A stretch of DNA of 64,000 nucleotides, from positions 62,001 through 126,000 of the forward strand of contig NZ_LZSX01000003.1 in assembly GCF_001665835.1 (NCBI RefSeq). The letters are read 5' to 3'. The position numbers were made by a program, and so were the translations under genes. The notes under the pieces were generated by a model. It saw only the letters and a program-made list of their open reading frames with translations, did not search any database and was not told where the DNA came from. Of this stretch, positions 33,586 through 42,598 are shown piece by piece. Each line of letters begins with the position of its first letter. The first letter of the stretch is position 1. Origin of the DNA: Mycobacterium colombiense. Its GTDB lineage: Bacteria; Actinomycetota; Actinomycetes; Mycobacteriales; Mycobacteriaceae.

Positions 33586-34838
33586 TCCGATTCCCTTTCT
33601 AAGGTCCTCAATTCGTTGATCGACTTGGTGAGCCAGGCCTTTTCCCAGAAGTTCTCCGTGTCGGCCAGCAGTGCCTCGTGCGCGTCGGCGGCCACCGCCC
33701 GGGCACCGGCATGCATCGGCTGGGCGGCCAGGATCAGGTCCGTGAGGTGGATGGCCTGCACCGCGCGGCCGACGGCCAGGTGGGCGCGTGCGGCGTCCAC
33801 CAGCGCGTCGGCGCCGGCGGCGCTGACCACGTCGGCGGCAACCGAATCCGGCGCCACGCCATAGAGTTCGGTGGTGGAGCGATGCCGGAACCATCCGGTG
33901 TACATCTCCCAGATGGCCCGCACGTTCCAGGAGGTCTTGCCGTAGCCCTCGCCGATGTCGAGGTGCTCGGGCACCTTGACCTCGCGCATCGCGGTGTGGA
34001 TGTCGGCGCCGGAATTCATCAGTTCGGCCGTGCGGTCGTGCACGGACTGCATTCCGTCGCGCATGGCCGTGACCTCCTCGGCGATGCGGTCGGCCCCTTC
34101 GATGGGGTCGAAGTGGCCGGTGATCAGCCGCCGCGGTCCGTATTCCAGCACGGTATTTAACGATTCGATGTAGAGAATCGGGTCGCGGTACCGATCGCCG
34201 CGGATGGTCATCAGGTTCGGGACGTGGCCGAACAGCGGTCCGAACAGGTTGCCGGTGAACAGGATCCGATCCTCGGGCAGCCACACCACCAGCGCGTCGG
34301 TGGTCTCGCCGCCGGGCGTCCACGCCAGCTCGAAGGCGCGCCCGCCGACCGTGATGCTCATGCGCTGGTCGAACGTCGTGGTCGGCTCGGGGAACGAGAA
34401 GTCGATGGTCGCGGGGTCGATGGTCTTGAAGTGTTCGAGCACGGCGTCGGAGAACTTCTGGAAGGCGAACGACGTCTTGGGCACGCGGTAGCCCATGAGC
34501 AGGGTGTTGTCGTCGCGCCAGTACCGGTAGTTGCGGTGCATCACCACTTGGGTTTGTTCGTCGCGCAGCGAGTTCACCCCGCCCCAGTGGTCGGCGTGCC
34601 CCTGGGTGACGATGATGGCCCGCGTCGGGCCGGCCACGTCGGCAAAAGCCTTGCGGTGCAACGGGCCCTCGAAGACCAGCCCGCCGTTGACGATCACCCG
34701 TCCGTCGTCGGTGGCCACCGCATAGGAGTTTGAGACGCCCGGCGACATCCAGACGCCATCGCCCAGGGGCCGCGCGGGGGTGTCCGTCGCCGCCGAGAGG
34801 TCGTCGGCCCCGGGGCGCTCCCGATGAATCCCTGCCAT
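33582..34838 (-). CDS. MBL-fold protein with alkylsulfatase-type dimerisation domain
   Basis: A 418-residue metallo-beta-lactamase-fold hydrolase. The N-terminal half carries TQGHADHWGG near residue 80, where the usual HxHxDH is changed to QxHxDH. It also has the alkylsulfatase-like TPGGETTDALVVWLP and the further ligand His in ITGHFDP. The block GYGKTSWNVRAIWEMYTGWF and the helical C-terminus resemble the dimerisation domain of SdsA1-type alkylsulfatases. It is the first gene of the operon. Hydrolysis of a sulfate ester, which would oppose the sulfotransferase, is plausible, but the missing first His raises doubt about metal loading. Confidence 0.85.
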   Translation of the reverse strand: MAGIHRERPGADDLSAATDTPARPLGDGVWMSPGVSNSYAVATDDGRVIVNGGLVFEGPLHRKAFADVAGPTRAIIVTQGHADHWGGVNSLRDEQTQVVMHRNYRYWRDDNTLLMGYRVPKTSFAFQKFSDAVLEHFKTIDPATIDFSFPEPTTTFDQRMSITVGGRAFELAWTPGGETTDALVVWLPEDRILFTGNLFGPLFGHVPNLMTIRGDRYRDPILYIESLNTVLEYGPRRLITGHFDPIEGADRIAEEVTAMRDGMQSVHDRTAELMNSGADIHTAMREVKVPEHLDIGEGYGKTSWNVRAIWEMYTGWFRHRSTTELYGVAPDSVAADVVSAAGADALVDAARAHLAVGRAVQAIHLTDLILAAQPMHAGARAVAADAHEALLADTENFWEKAWLTKSINELRTLERESE

Positions 34839-34848
34839 GACTGGCGAT

Positions 34849-34866
34849 CCTCTACAGTTCTAGAGG
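34849..34866. promoter_or_regulatory. 18-bp dyad operator between MBL and SDR-TetR
   Basis: CCTCTA-cagttc-TAGAGG is a perfect 6-bp inverted repeat with a 6-base spacer. It lies 11 bases before the MBL gene start and 34 bases before the divergent SDR start. The adjacent TetR gene makes it a natural repressor site controlling both transcripts. Confidence 0.6.
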
Positions 34867-34899
34867 TAAAGTCAATAGTCTCGAGGCGGAAGGGTGTTC

Positions 34900-35670
34900 A
34901 TGGGACTGCGCGGTTTGACCGACAAAGTTGCCATCGTCGTCGGTGGCGCCACCGGCATCGGTGCGGCGACCGCCGCGCGGCTGGCCGACGAGGGTTGCCG
35001 GGTGGTCATCGGCGACGTCGCCGTCGACGCCGCGCGGCAGACGGCGGCACGGATCGCCGCGGACGGCGGCACCGCGACCCAGGTCGCCTTCGACCTGGCC
35101 GACCCCGCGTCGGTCGCTGGCCTGATCGATTCCGCCGCAACGACTTACGGCGGGGTGGACCTGCTGTTCAACGTGGGCGCCGACATGAGCACCATCCGCG
35201 CCGACACCAACGTGGTCGACATCGACTTCGACGTCTGGGACCGGGTGATGACGGTGAACGTGCGCGGGTATGTGGCGGCGATGAAATACGCCATCCCGGA
35301 AATGCTCAAACGCGGCGGCGGGGCGATCGTCAACATGTCCTCGGCGGCGGCGTTCCAGGGCGAGCCCGCGCGTCCGGCGTATGCCACCGCGAAAGCCGGC
35401 ATCGGCGCGCTCACCCGACACGTCGCGTCCCGGTGGGGAAAGGACAACATCCGGTGCAACGCGGTCGCACCCGGCTTCACCGCCACCGAGACCATCCGTT
35501 CGGTGCCGCAATGGCCGGACCTTCAGGCCGCCGCGCTCAAGCGCATCCGGGGCCCCCGCGTCGGCGATCCCGGCGACGTCGCCGCGCTGGTCGCCTTCCT
35601 GCTATCCGCCGAGGGCGAATGGATCAACGGTCAGGTCGTCAACGTCGACGGCGGCACGGTGCTGCGCTGA
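34900..35670 (+). CDS. SDR family oxidoreductase, divergent
   Basis: A 256-residue classical SDR with GGATGIGAATA near residue 15, catalytic MSSAAAFQG then YATAK, PGFTATE, and a C-terminal VVNVDGGTVL. I start it at the ATG at 34900, which has GGAAGG 6 bases before it, rather than the GTG 6 bases upstream. It lies 8 bases before the TetR gene, so both form one transcript divergent from the sulfotransferase operon. Its role is likely in the same pathway. Confidence 0.92.
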   Translation: MGLRGLTDKVAIVVGGATGIGAATAARLADEGCRVVIGDVAVDAARQTAARIAADGGTATQVAFDLADPASVAGLIDSAATTYGGVDLLFNVGADMSTIRADTNVVDIDFDVWDRVMTVNVRGYVAAMKYAIPEMLKRGGGAIVNMSSAAAFQGEPARPAYATAKAGIGALTRHVASRWGKDNIRCNAVAPGFTATETIRSVPQWPDLQAAALKRIRGPRVGDPGDVAALVAFLLSAEGEWINGQVVNVDGGTVLR

Positions 35671-35678
35671 GGACGGTC

Positions 35679-36299
35679 ATGACCACCGACAGATCCCGCA
35701 AACGCAACGGCGACGCACGCCGTCGCGATCTGTGCGATGCGGCGATCCGGGTGCTGGCCGAGCACGGCTCACGCGGGCTGACGCACGGGCAGGTCGACCG
35801 CGTCGCCGACGTCCCCGAGGGCACCACGTCGTATTACTACCGCACCCGCGCCGCCCTGCTGCGCGGCGTCGGCAAGCGCGTCGCGGAGATCGATGTGACC
35901 AACCTGCAGTCGGTGATCGACGAGCCGGTCGATCCGCGCTCCCCCTTCGCGCATCTGGCGCGGCTCACCATGATTCAGGCCGACGGGTCCGGCCTCATGC
36001 TCAACAGGGCGCGCCACGAACTGCTGCTCGGCGCTGCCCGCGATCCCGGTCTGGCCGAAACGTCGCAGGTGTTCGTCGCCCGGATCAACGGCATGGCCCG
36101 CGACGCCATCGCGCACCTGCAGCCCGATACCCGCGACCCGGCGCTGTTGGCCGCGCAGACCACCGCCGTCACCACGTTCATAGCCGGTGTCTTCACCCGG
36201 CTGGCCGCCGGCGACCGCGACGTCGGGGACGCCGAGCAACTCGGCCGTCTGCTGGAAGCGGTGGCCACCGCGGTGGCGCTCGCGGCCCGGCGAAGTTGA
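35679..36299 (+). CDS. TetR-family transcriptional regulator
   Basis: A 206-residue regulator with an N-terminal HTH: RRDLCDAAIRVLAEHGSRGL, then THGQVDRVADVPEGTTSYYYRTRAALL. The C-terminal helical ligand-binding domain is of the usual length. It follows the SDR by 8 bases. It probably represses the divergent operon through the 18-bp dyad at 34849-34866 and releases it on binding a pathway substrate. Confidence 0.9.
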   Translation: MTTDRSRKRNGDARRRDLCDAAIRVLAEHGSRGLTHGQVDRVADVPEGTTSYYYRTRAALLRGVGKRVAEIDVTNLQSVIDEPVDPRSPFAHLARLTMIQADGSGLMLNRARHELLLGAARDPGLAETSQVFVARINGMARDAIAHLQPDTRDPALLAAQTTAVTTFIAGVFTRLAAGDRDVGDAEQLGRLLEAVATAVALAARRS

Positions 36300-36351
36300 G
36301 CATCCGGCGAAAACCACTCCTCAGCCCGTCGATTCCGCATACCGTTGACCG

Positions 36352-36588
36352 ATGGACATCAAGCGTTTTGCCGCAGCGGGTCTGCTGGCAATGGCCGGGC
36401 TGTTGACGATCGGCGTGGGCGTCAGCGGTGCCGACACGATTCAGACGGAGGGCAATTACCCGACGCGGGAGGCGTGTCAGAACGCCGGCCCGGGCGTGAA
36501 GGCGACGACGCCAGGCAGCTGGAACAACTTCTGGTGCGTTCCGGACCGTAACGTCAACGGCAACTGGAAGTTGGTGCTCAGCAACTGA
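36352..36588 (+). CDS. Small secreted protein
   Basis: A 78-residue protein with a clear Sec signal peptide: MDIKRF, then the hydrophobic AAAGLLAMAGLLTIGVGVSG with likely cleavage after GADT or SGA. The mature part of about 50 residues has two cysteines (ACQNAG and FWCVPD) likely to form one disulfide, and several Trp. Homologous small exported proteins occur in mycobacteria, but I know no function. A terminator-like hairpin follows the stop. Confidence 0.78.
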   Translation: MDIKRFAAAGLLAMAGLLTIGVGVSGADTIQTEGNYPTREACQNAGPGVKATTPGSWNNFWCVPDRNVNGNWKLVLSN

Positions 36589-36592
36589 TTTA

Positions 36593-36611
36593 GGCCCGCC
36601 CGCGGTGGGCC
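36593..36611 (+). terminator. Hairpin after small secreted protein gene
   Basis: Stem GGCCCGCC / GGTGGGCC (8 pairs, one G-U) with a 3-base loop begins 5 bases after the stop codon at 36588. No T-tract follows. Confidence 0.6.
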
Positions 36612-36775
36612 GTCGCCCGTGACGGTCCGGTGCCTTGAGCGCGTCATCGGCCCTCCCGCCTCGCTCGGACAAGAATTCGGATATCGAAAACGCATAGCGA
36701 AATCTCTTGTGTCACTTGCGTTTCAGGTGCCTCTGGCGGGCGATTTTTGTCGGTGGGCTCGGATAGTTTCGGGGT

Positions 36776-38152
36776 ATGAGTTCGAGTGGCATCGTCGATC
36801 GGGACGCGATCAGCGCGGCCTTCGATGCACTCGATGATGCGCTCGAGGGCGTGGGTGCGCTGAGCTTTGACGTGTTGAGTCCCCGAGAATGCCTTGCGTT
36901 CTTGGCACGCAGTGAGAAGGCGCGCCGGCGGCTGCCGGTAGCCGAGCATCAGCTGATCAATCACGTTGCCCGACAAGCCACCCCAGCAGAGCTCGGCGGC
37001 AAGCTGTCGCACGCGCTGGCCGAACGGGTCCTGATCAGCCGTGCGGAGGCCGCGCGCCGCATCCGCGAAGCAGCCGACCTGGGACCACGACAGGGGCTGA
37101 CCGGCGAGCCCATCGCGCCAGTGCTGGCCGCCACCGCGGCCAGACAGCGGGAGGGAGAGCTCGGGGCCGGCCAGGTCTCCGTCATTCGGAAGTTCTGCCA
37201 CCAGTTGCCCGGCTGGATCGACGCGCCCACCCGCGAGCAGGCCGAGGCCAAACTCGCCACGGAGGGAACCCGGTATCGGCCCGAGCAACTCGGCAAGCTG
37301 GCCGACATTCTGGCCGATTGCCTGAACCCCGACGGCACCTTCACCGACGAGGGCCGGGCTCGGCAGCGCGGGCTGACGCTGGGCAACCAGCAGGCCGACG
37401 GGATGTCGGCGCTGCGCGGATGGCTCACTCCCGAACTGCGCGCCACGTTGGAAGCCGTCCTGGCGAAACTTGCCGCACCGGGCATGTGCAACCCGTTCGA
37501 TGACACACCATGCGTGGACGGCGCGCCCAGACAGGACGCCATCGATCGCGACCCTCGATCCGCGGCCCAGCGCAACCACGATGGACTGCTGGCCGCCCTG
37601 CGCGCCATGTTGGCCTCCGGAGACCTGGGTCAGCACAACGGCTTACCGGCCTCCATCATCGTCACCACCACGCTGCAGGACCTCGAAGCGGCGGCCGGGC
37701 GTGGGTTGACCGGTGGCGGCACCATCTTGCCGATGAGCGACGTGATCCGCCTGGCGCGCCACGCGCATCACTACTTGGCGATCTTCGATCACGGCAAGGC
37801 CCTGGCGCTGTATCACACCAAACGCCTGGCCTCACCCGGCCAGCGAATAGTGTTGTACGCCAAGGATCGTGGCTGTTCGGCCCCGGGCTGCACCGTGCCC
37901 GGCTACTACTGCGAAGTCGATCACGTCACCGACTACGCCACCTGCCACAGCACCGACGTCAACGATTTGACCTTCGCCTGCGGACCCCAACACCGCCTCC
38001 TGCGACCGGGCGGCTGGACCACCCGCAAAAACGCCAAGGGTGACACCGAATGGATCCCGCCTCCGCATCTGGACCGAGGCCGACCCCGCACCAACACCTT
38101 CCATCACCCCGAGAAGCTGCTGCGCGATGGAGACGACGATGAGGCGGCGTAG
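36776..38152 (+). CDS. DUF222/HNH endonuclease-domain protein (13E12 repeat family)
   Basis: A 458-residue protein of the mycobacterial 13E12 family. The N-terminal DUF222 helical domain spans about residues 30-330. The C-terminal HNH nuclease region contains CSAPGC with a second Cys, the His in EVDHVTDYA, Asn in DVNDLTF and the terminal His in GPQHRLL, so the HNH triad appears intact. Such genes are multi-copy and often flank rearrangements. The function is unproven; nicking or homing activity is a family-based guess. The gene is complete, not degenerate. Confidence 0.92.
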   Translation: MSSSGIVDRDAISAAFDALDDALEGVGALSFDVLSPRECLAFLARSEKARRRLPVAEHQLINHVARQATPAELGGKLSHALAERVLISRAEAARRIREAADLGPRQGLTGEPIAPVLAATAARQREGELGAGQVSVIRKFCHQLPGWIDAPTREQAEAKLATEGTRYRPEQLGKLADILADCLNPDGTFTDEGRARQRGLTLGNQQADGMSALRGWLTPELRATLEAVLAKLAAPGMCNPFDDTPCVDGAPRQDAIDRDPRSAAQRNHDGLLAALRAMLASGDLGQHNGLPASIIVTTTLQDLEAAAGRGLTGGGTILPMSDVIRLARHAHHYLAIFDHGKALALYHTKRLASPGQRIVLYAKDRGCSAPGCTVPGYYCEVDHVTDYATCHSTDVNDLTFACGPQHRLLRPGGWTTRKNAKGDTEWIPPPHLDRGRPRTNTFHHPEKLLRDGDDDEAA

Positions 38153-38286
38153 CTCGTACGGTCTTAATTCCGGAATCTGAAAGGTTGCACCGAGGTCCTA
38201 ACATGACCACGCCCGGACAGGAACTTTCGGCTCGTGGCCCCACCCACAGAGCACGAATAGCGGGCGAACCTGTGTGAACTTGACGT

Positions 38287-38718
38287 TCAGGCCGCCCATG
38301 GGCCCACGCCACCGATTTTCTCGATCGTGATGTGAGTCAGGTATCCCGGGGGTGCTTCAGGCGGCGGGAATCCCGTGCCGGGGCCGAAGATAGTCGTGGC
38401 GATCTCGTCGAGTACTTCGGGAGCACCGCCCTCCTCGACGCGCGCCATGCCCCTGATCGACAGATAGGGTGTCTGTGGCCCGCTGCGGTCGGTGGACGCG
38501 ATGGTCACCGCCACGCGGGGATCACGCCGGATGTTGCGGATCTTCTGATGCTCCTGCAGATGAGCGGTGACTAGCTCATCACCGCCGTCGGCTGTACTTT
38601 GCACCGTCACCCAGACCAGGCTGACTTGCGGGCTGCCGTCGCGATTGATCGTGACAAGCGTGGCCGGGTCGGAACCGATGAGTTGGCGTGCGCTGTCGTT
38701 GAGTTTTGTGATGTTCAT
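38287..38718 (-). CDS. PPOX-class F420-dependent oxidoreductase
   Basis: A 143-residue split-barrel flavin/deazaflavin-binding protein. Seen: ATLVTINRDGSPQVSLVWV at the N-terminal strand, HLQEHQKIRNIRRDPRVAV, and YLSIRGMARVEEGG, all typical of PPOX/FDOR-B F420 proteins. I chose the ATG at 38718, preceded by CAGGAGA. It likely reduces a small molecule using F420H2. It converges on the 13E12-type gene and stands alone. Confidence 0.85.
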   Translation of the reverse strand: MNITKLNDSARQLIGSDPATLVTINRDGSPQVSLVWVTVQSTADGGDELVTAHLQEHQKIRNIRRDPRVAVTIASTDRSGPQTPYLSIRGMARVEEGGAPEVLDEIATTIFGPGTGFPPPEAPPGYLTHITIEKIGGVGPWAA

Positions 38719-38919
38719 TGCGTTCTCCTGATTCGTCGTGTTTCCCGGCATCTCGGCTGTCTATCCATACGACGAAGAAGCTGTGCGTAATCCGACAGCC
38801 CGACCGTCGCGCTGCTGGCGACGAGCGAGGAACTACGGAAGCGGGGAGGACGATGCGAAATCGCGCCTGCCCCGAGGCAAATCGGCTATTCGGACAGCGG
38901 CGTAGCGGCTGAAGCAGCG

Positions 38920-39684
38920 CTACAGGATTTTCATCTGTTCGGGCTGCGGCTCGGCCGGCTCGAGCAACTGCGGGCCGTTGTTGCGGACGTTGTTGACCAA
39001 CGTCGACACCTCGCGCATCCGGATGGCTCGCACATCGGGCGTGCGGGCCAGCAGGCCCTCGTCGATCGCGGCGTCCGGGTCCAGCCACCGGTCCCAGTCG
39101 CGCTCGGGCAGCACCAGCGGCATCCGATCGTGAATCTGCGCCAACTCCCCCGGCGCATCCGTGGTGATGATCGTGCAGCTCAACAACGGCGAAGCGTCCT
39201 TAGCCGGTTTCCAGACCGACCACAGGCCCGCCATGAACAGTGGCTCGCCGTCTTCGGAGTACATGAAGAACGGCGTCTTGCGGGTCTTCTTGCCGGCCGC
39301 GTCGTCCGAGTTGACCCGCCATTCGTAGTAGCCGTCCATCGGGATCAGGCAGCGCTTGGACTTGGCGCTGGTCCGGAACGCGGGCGACGTGGTGACCTTG
39401 TCCGCGCGGGCGTTGATCAGCATCGGTCCCTTGGTGTCGGGCGCGCCGTCGGCACCGGCCTTTGCCCATGGCGGCACCAAACCCCAGCGCATCAGCCGTA
39501 CCCGCCGCGTCGGCTGGTCCTCGGGCTCGGAATGCCGGCTGACGACGGTGGCGATGGACGTGGTCGGGGCGACGTTGTAGTTGGGTGCGCTGGTGGCCGC
39601 GTCGGCGCCGGTGGCCTCGTCAATCGCCTTGATCTTCTCGGCCAGCAGGGCTGGATCGGTGGTTACCGCGAACCGTCCACACAT
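38920..39684 (-). CDS. SRAP-domain protein (HMCES/YedK type, Rv3226c orthologue)
   Basis: A 254-residue protein that forms a thiazolidine crosslink with abasic sites in single-stranded DNA, protecting them at replication forks. The start must be the ATG at 39684, because the catalytic residue is Cys2 (MCGRFAV), exposed after Met removal; the ATG 9 bases upstream would bury it. Other active-site residues are visible: Asn in NYNVAPT, Glu in MDGYYEWR, His in IHDRMPL. It is divergent from aroA, as in M. tuberculosis. Confidence 0.93.
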   Translation of the reverse strand: MCGRFAVTTDPALLAEKIKAIDEATGADAATSAPNYNVAPTTSIATVVSRHSEPEDQPTRRVRLMRWGLVPPWAKAGADGAPDTKGPMLINARADKVTTSPAFRTSAKSKRCLIPMDGYYEWRVNSDDAAGKKTRKTPFFMYSEDGEPLFMAGLWSVWKPAKDASPLLSCTIITTDAPGELAQIHDRMPLVLPERDWDRWLDPDAAIDEGLLARTPDVRAIRMREVSTLVNNVRNNGPQLLEPAEPQPEQMKIL

Positions 39685-39752
39685 AAGACCCATAGTGGCA
39701 GAGCCACGAAGTCCTATTGGGGCAGAAACCGGTGACAGGCGATGATGGACCG

Positions 39753-41048
39753 GTGACGACATGGACGGCCCCCTTGGCATCGCAGCCGGTGCACGCGACC
39801 GTGACCGTTCCGGGGTCGAAGTCCCAGACCAACCGGGCCTTGGTGCTGGCGGCGCTGGCGGCCGCGCAGGAACAGGGCACGCCGACCGTCAGCGGGGCGC
39901 TGCGCAGCCGCGACACCGACCTGATGATCGGGGCGCTGCGCACGCTGGGTCTGCGCGTCGACGGCGACGGGACTGAGCTGACGGTCAGCGGCCGCGTATC
40001 GCCGGAACCGATGGCACAGGTCGATTGCGGGCTGGCCGGGACGGTGCTGCGGTTCGTCCCGCCGTTGGCGGCGCTGGCCGAATCGATGGTCGAGTTCGAT
40101 GGCGACGAGCAGGCTCGGGCACGGCCCATCGCGCCGCTGCTGGACGCGCTGCGCGGGCTCGGCGTCCGGATCGACGGCTCCGGTCTCCCGTTCCGGGTGC
40201 TGGGCACCGGTTCGGTCATCGGCGGCAACGTGGACATCGACGCCTCGGCCTCGTCGCAGTTCGTCTCCGGGCTGCTGTTGTGCGCGGCCTCGTTCATCGA
40301 GGGCCTGACCGTGCAGCACACCGGTGCGTCGCTGCCGTCGGCGCCGCACATCGCGATGACCGTGACGATGCTGCGCCAGGCCGGGGTCGACGTCGATGAC
40401 TCCGTCGCCAACCGCTGGGCGGTGCGGCCCGGGCCGGTCGCGGCGCGGCACTGGGAGGTCGAGCCGGATCTGACCAACGCCGTCCCCTTCCTGGCCGCGG
40501 CGGTGGTCAGCGGCGGCGCGGTGCGCATCACCGGCTGGCCGGCCAGCAGCGTGCAGCCCGCCGCCAACATCCTGGACGTCTTGGACAAGCTCAATGCCGT
40601 TGTCACACAGAATGGTTCGTTCCTGGAAGTACGCGGGTCCGGCGACTACGGCGGGTTCGATGTCGACCTGCGCGCGGTCGGCGAGCTGACGCCGTCGGTG
40701 GCCGCGCTGGCCGCACTGGCGACGCCGGGATCGGTGTCGCGCCTGTCCGGCATCGCGCACCTGCGCGGCCACGAGACCGATCGGCTGGCCGCACTGAGCA
40801 AGGAGATCAACCGTTTGGGCGGCGACTGCACCGAAACGCCCGACGGTCTCGAGATCACCGCGACGCCGCTGCGGTCCGGGGTGTGGCACTCCTATGCCGA
40901 TCACCGCATGGCGATGGCGGGTGCGATCGTCGGGCTGCGGGTGGAGGGGGTCGAGGTCGACGACATCGGCGCCACCAGCAAGACGCTGCCGGACTTTCCG
41001 CGGCTGTGGGCCCGCATGCTGGAGCCCGGAGAAGAGCGCGGCATGTGA
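39753..41048 (+). CDS. aroA: 3-phosphoshikimate 1-carboxyvinyltransferase (EPSP synthase)
   Basis: Catalyses EPSP formation from shikimate-3-phosphate and PEP in chorismate synthesis. Seen: [17 protein letters not shown] near the N-terminus, [27 protein letters not shown], and the C-terminal [12 protein letters not shown] and YADHRMAM. I use the GTG at 39753 giving [10 protein letters not shown], which aligns with mycobacterial AroA; the ATG 36 bases upstream adds unrelated residues. 431 residues is normal length. Its stop overlaps the rsgA start by 4 bases (GTGA). Confidence 0.96.
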   Translation: MTTWTAPLASQPVHATVTVPGSKSQTNRALVLAALAAAQEQGTPTVSGALRSRDTDLMIGALRTLGLRVDGDGTELTVSGRVSPEPMAQVDCGLAGTVLRFVPPLAALAESMVEFDGDEQARARPIAPLLDALRGLGVRIDGSGLPFRVLGTGSVIGGNVDIDASASSQFVSGLLLCAASFIEGLTVQHTGASLPSAPHIAMTVTMLRQAGVDVDDSVANRWAVRPGPVAARHWEVEPDLTNAVPFLAAAVVSGGAVRITGWPASSVQPAANILDVLDKLNAVVTQNGSFLEVRGSGDYGGFDVDLRAVGELTPSVAALAALATPGSVSRLSGIAHLRGHETDRLAALSKEINRLGGDCTETPDGLEITATPLRSGVWHSYADHRMAMAGAIVGLRVEGVEVDDIGATSKTLPDFPRLWARMLEPGEERGM

Positions 41049-42040
41049 AGCCGGGTGACTACGACGAGTCCGATGTCAAGATCCGCTCCGGCCGGGGCTC
41101 GCGCCCGCGGACCAAGACCCGTCCCGAGCACGCCGACGCCGAGGCCGCGATGGTGGTCAGTGTCGACCGCGGCCGCTGGGGATGCGTGCTCGGCGGCGAC
41201 GTCGACCGCCGGGTCACCGCCATGCGGGCCCGCGAACTGGGCCGCACCCCGATAGTGGTGGGCGACGAGGTGGACGTGGTCGGCGACCTGTCCGGGCGCC
41301 CGGACACGCTGGCCCGCATCGTGCGTCGCGGGGAGCGGCGAACGGTGTTGCGGCGCACCGCCGATGACACCGATCCGACCGAGCGGGTGGTGGTCGCCAA
41401 CGCCGATCAGCTGCTGATCGTGGTGGCGCTGGCCGACCCGCCGCCCCGCACCGGCCTGGTGGACAGGACGCTGATCGCCGCGTACGCGGGCGGACTGACG
41501 CCGATCCTGTGCCTGACCAAGACCGACCTCGCCCCACCGCAGCCGTTCGCGGAGCAGTTCGCCGACCTGGACCTGACCGTGGTGGCCGCCGGCCGCGACG
41601 ATCCCCTGCCGGCCGTGGCGGACCTGCTCGGGGGGAAGATCACCGTGCTGCTCGGGCATTCCGGCGTCGGCAAGTCCACCTTGGTGAACCGCCTGGTGCC
41701 CGACGCGGACCGCGCCGTCGGCGACGTGACCGACATCGGCCGGGGACGGCACACGTCGACGCAGTCGGTGGCGCTGCCGCTGACCGAGCCGCTTGGCACC
41801 ACCGGTTGGGTGATCGACACGCCGGGCATCCGCTCCTTCGGGCTCGCCCACATCCAGCCCGACGACGTCATGATGGCGTTCTCCGACCTGGCCGAGGCCA
41901 TCGCGGATTGCCCCCGCGGCTGCGGGCACATGGGGCCGCCGGCCGACCCGGAGTGCGCGCTGGACACCCTGACCGGGCCCGCCGTGCGCCGCGTCGCCGC
42001 GGCCCGCCGGCTGCTGGCGGCGCTCAACCAGACTTCTTAG
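41045..42040 (+). CDS. rsgA: Ribosome small-subunit-dependent GTPase A
   Basis: A circularly permuted GTPase assisting late 30S maturation. Seen in permuted order: G4 LTKTDL, G1 [10 protein letters not shown], switch [10 protein letters not shown]3 DTPGIRSFG, and the C-terminal zinc motif CPRGCGH with a further Cys. The start GTG at 41045 overlaps the aroA stop. Translational coupling to aroA is conserved in mycobacteria (Rv3227-Rv3228). The 3' end overlaps the convergent HxlR gene by 17 bases. Confidence 0.95.
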   Translation: MKPGDYDESDVKIRSGRGSRPRTKTRPEHADAEAAMVVSVDRGRWGCVLGGDVDRRVTAMRARELGRTPIVVGDEVDVVGDLSGRPDTLARIVRRGERRTVLRRTADDTDPTERVVVANADQLLIVVALADPPPRTGLVDRTLIAAYAGGLTPILCLTKTDLAPPQPFAEQFADLDLTVVAAGRDDPLPAVADLLGGKITVLLGHSGVGKSTLVNRLVPDADRAVGDVTDIGRGRHTSTQSVALPLTEPLGTTGWVIDTPGIRSFGLAHIQPDDVMMAFSDLAEAIADCPRGCGHMGPPADPECALDTLTGPAVRRVAAARRLLAALNQTS

Positions 42041-42500
42041 CCAGCCGCATGCCGAGCTCATCGGGCGGCACCAGATGGCCTTCCGCGCAACGGATTTCGA
42101 CGCTCGCCTCGGCGCCGCAGCCTAGGTGGGTCAGCCGCAGCCGGTTGCGGCCCGGCAGGTGATGCCTCCCCCACTCGAACAGCGACCACACCACCGGCAT
42201 GAAATCCATGCCGGCATCCGTGAGCACGTACTCGTCGCGGCTGCGCTGCCCTGGCTCCCGGTAGGGCTGGCGCCGTAGCAACCCCAGCTCGACCAGTTCG
42301 CTCAGCCGCGCCGAGGTGGCGGCCTTGGTGATGCCCACCCGGCGGGCGAAGTCGTCGAATCGCGTGGTGCCGTAATACGCCTCGCGCATGATGAGCATCG
42401 CGGATTTGGTTCCGACTACCGCCATCGTCTTCTCGATCGCGCACTCGCCCACCGCCGACCAGGCGTCGCGGTCGGCCAGCGGACCTTGCAGCAGTGTCAT
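42024..42500 (-). CDS. HxlR-family winged-helix regulator
   Basis: A 158-residue MarR/HxlR-type regulator. Seen: CAIEKTMAVVGTKSAMLIMREA, the FDDFARRVGITKAATSARL recognition region, LVELGLLRRQPY and the wing DEYVLTDAG. It is divergent from the thiolase gene with a 98-base promoter containing repeated ATACCTAG sites. It probably represses itself and the thiolase operon. HxlR proteins often sense quinones, aldehydes or other electrophiles. Confidence 0.9.
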   Translation of the reverse strand: MTLLQGPLADRDAWSAVGECAIEKTMAVVGTKSAMLIMREAYYGTTRFDDFARRVGITKAATSARLSELVELGLLRRQPYREPGQRSRDEYVLTDAGMDFMPVVWSLFEWGRHHLPGRNRLRLTHLGCGAEASVEIRCAEGHLVPPDELGMRLAKKSG

Positions 42501-42533
42501 CTAAATCACCTTCGCAGCTGGGTTGCTTTAAGC

Positions 42534-42573
42534 ATACCTAGGTGTTTATCTAAGTACAGCGATCTATACCTAG
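42534..42573. promoter_or_regulatory. Paired ATACCTAG repeats in the HxlR-thiolase promoter
   Basis: ATACCTAG occurs at 42534-42541 and again at 42566-42573, in direct orientation 32 bases apart (about three helical turns). A related TATCTAAGTA sits between them. This spacing fits cooperative binding of a dimeric winged-helix regulator. Confidence 0.6.
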
Positions 42574-42598
42574 ATCGAGTTGGACTCAAGGAGGAGTC

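Noticed and set aside
33586..34323. N-terminal extension in frame with the SDR at 32836-33585
   Set aside because: It overlaps the MBL-fold gene and has no SDR features. The ATG at 33585 starts exactly at the conserved N-terminus with an RBS.
39714..40904. 396-codon frame antisense to aroA
   Set aside because: His/Arg/Gln-rich shadow of a strongly supported aroA gene.
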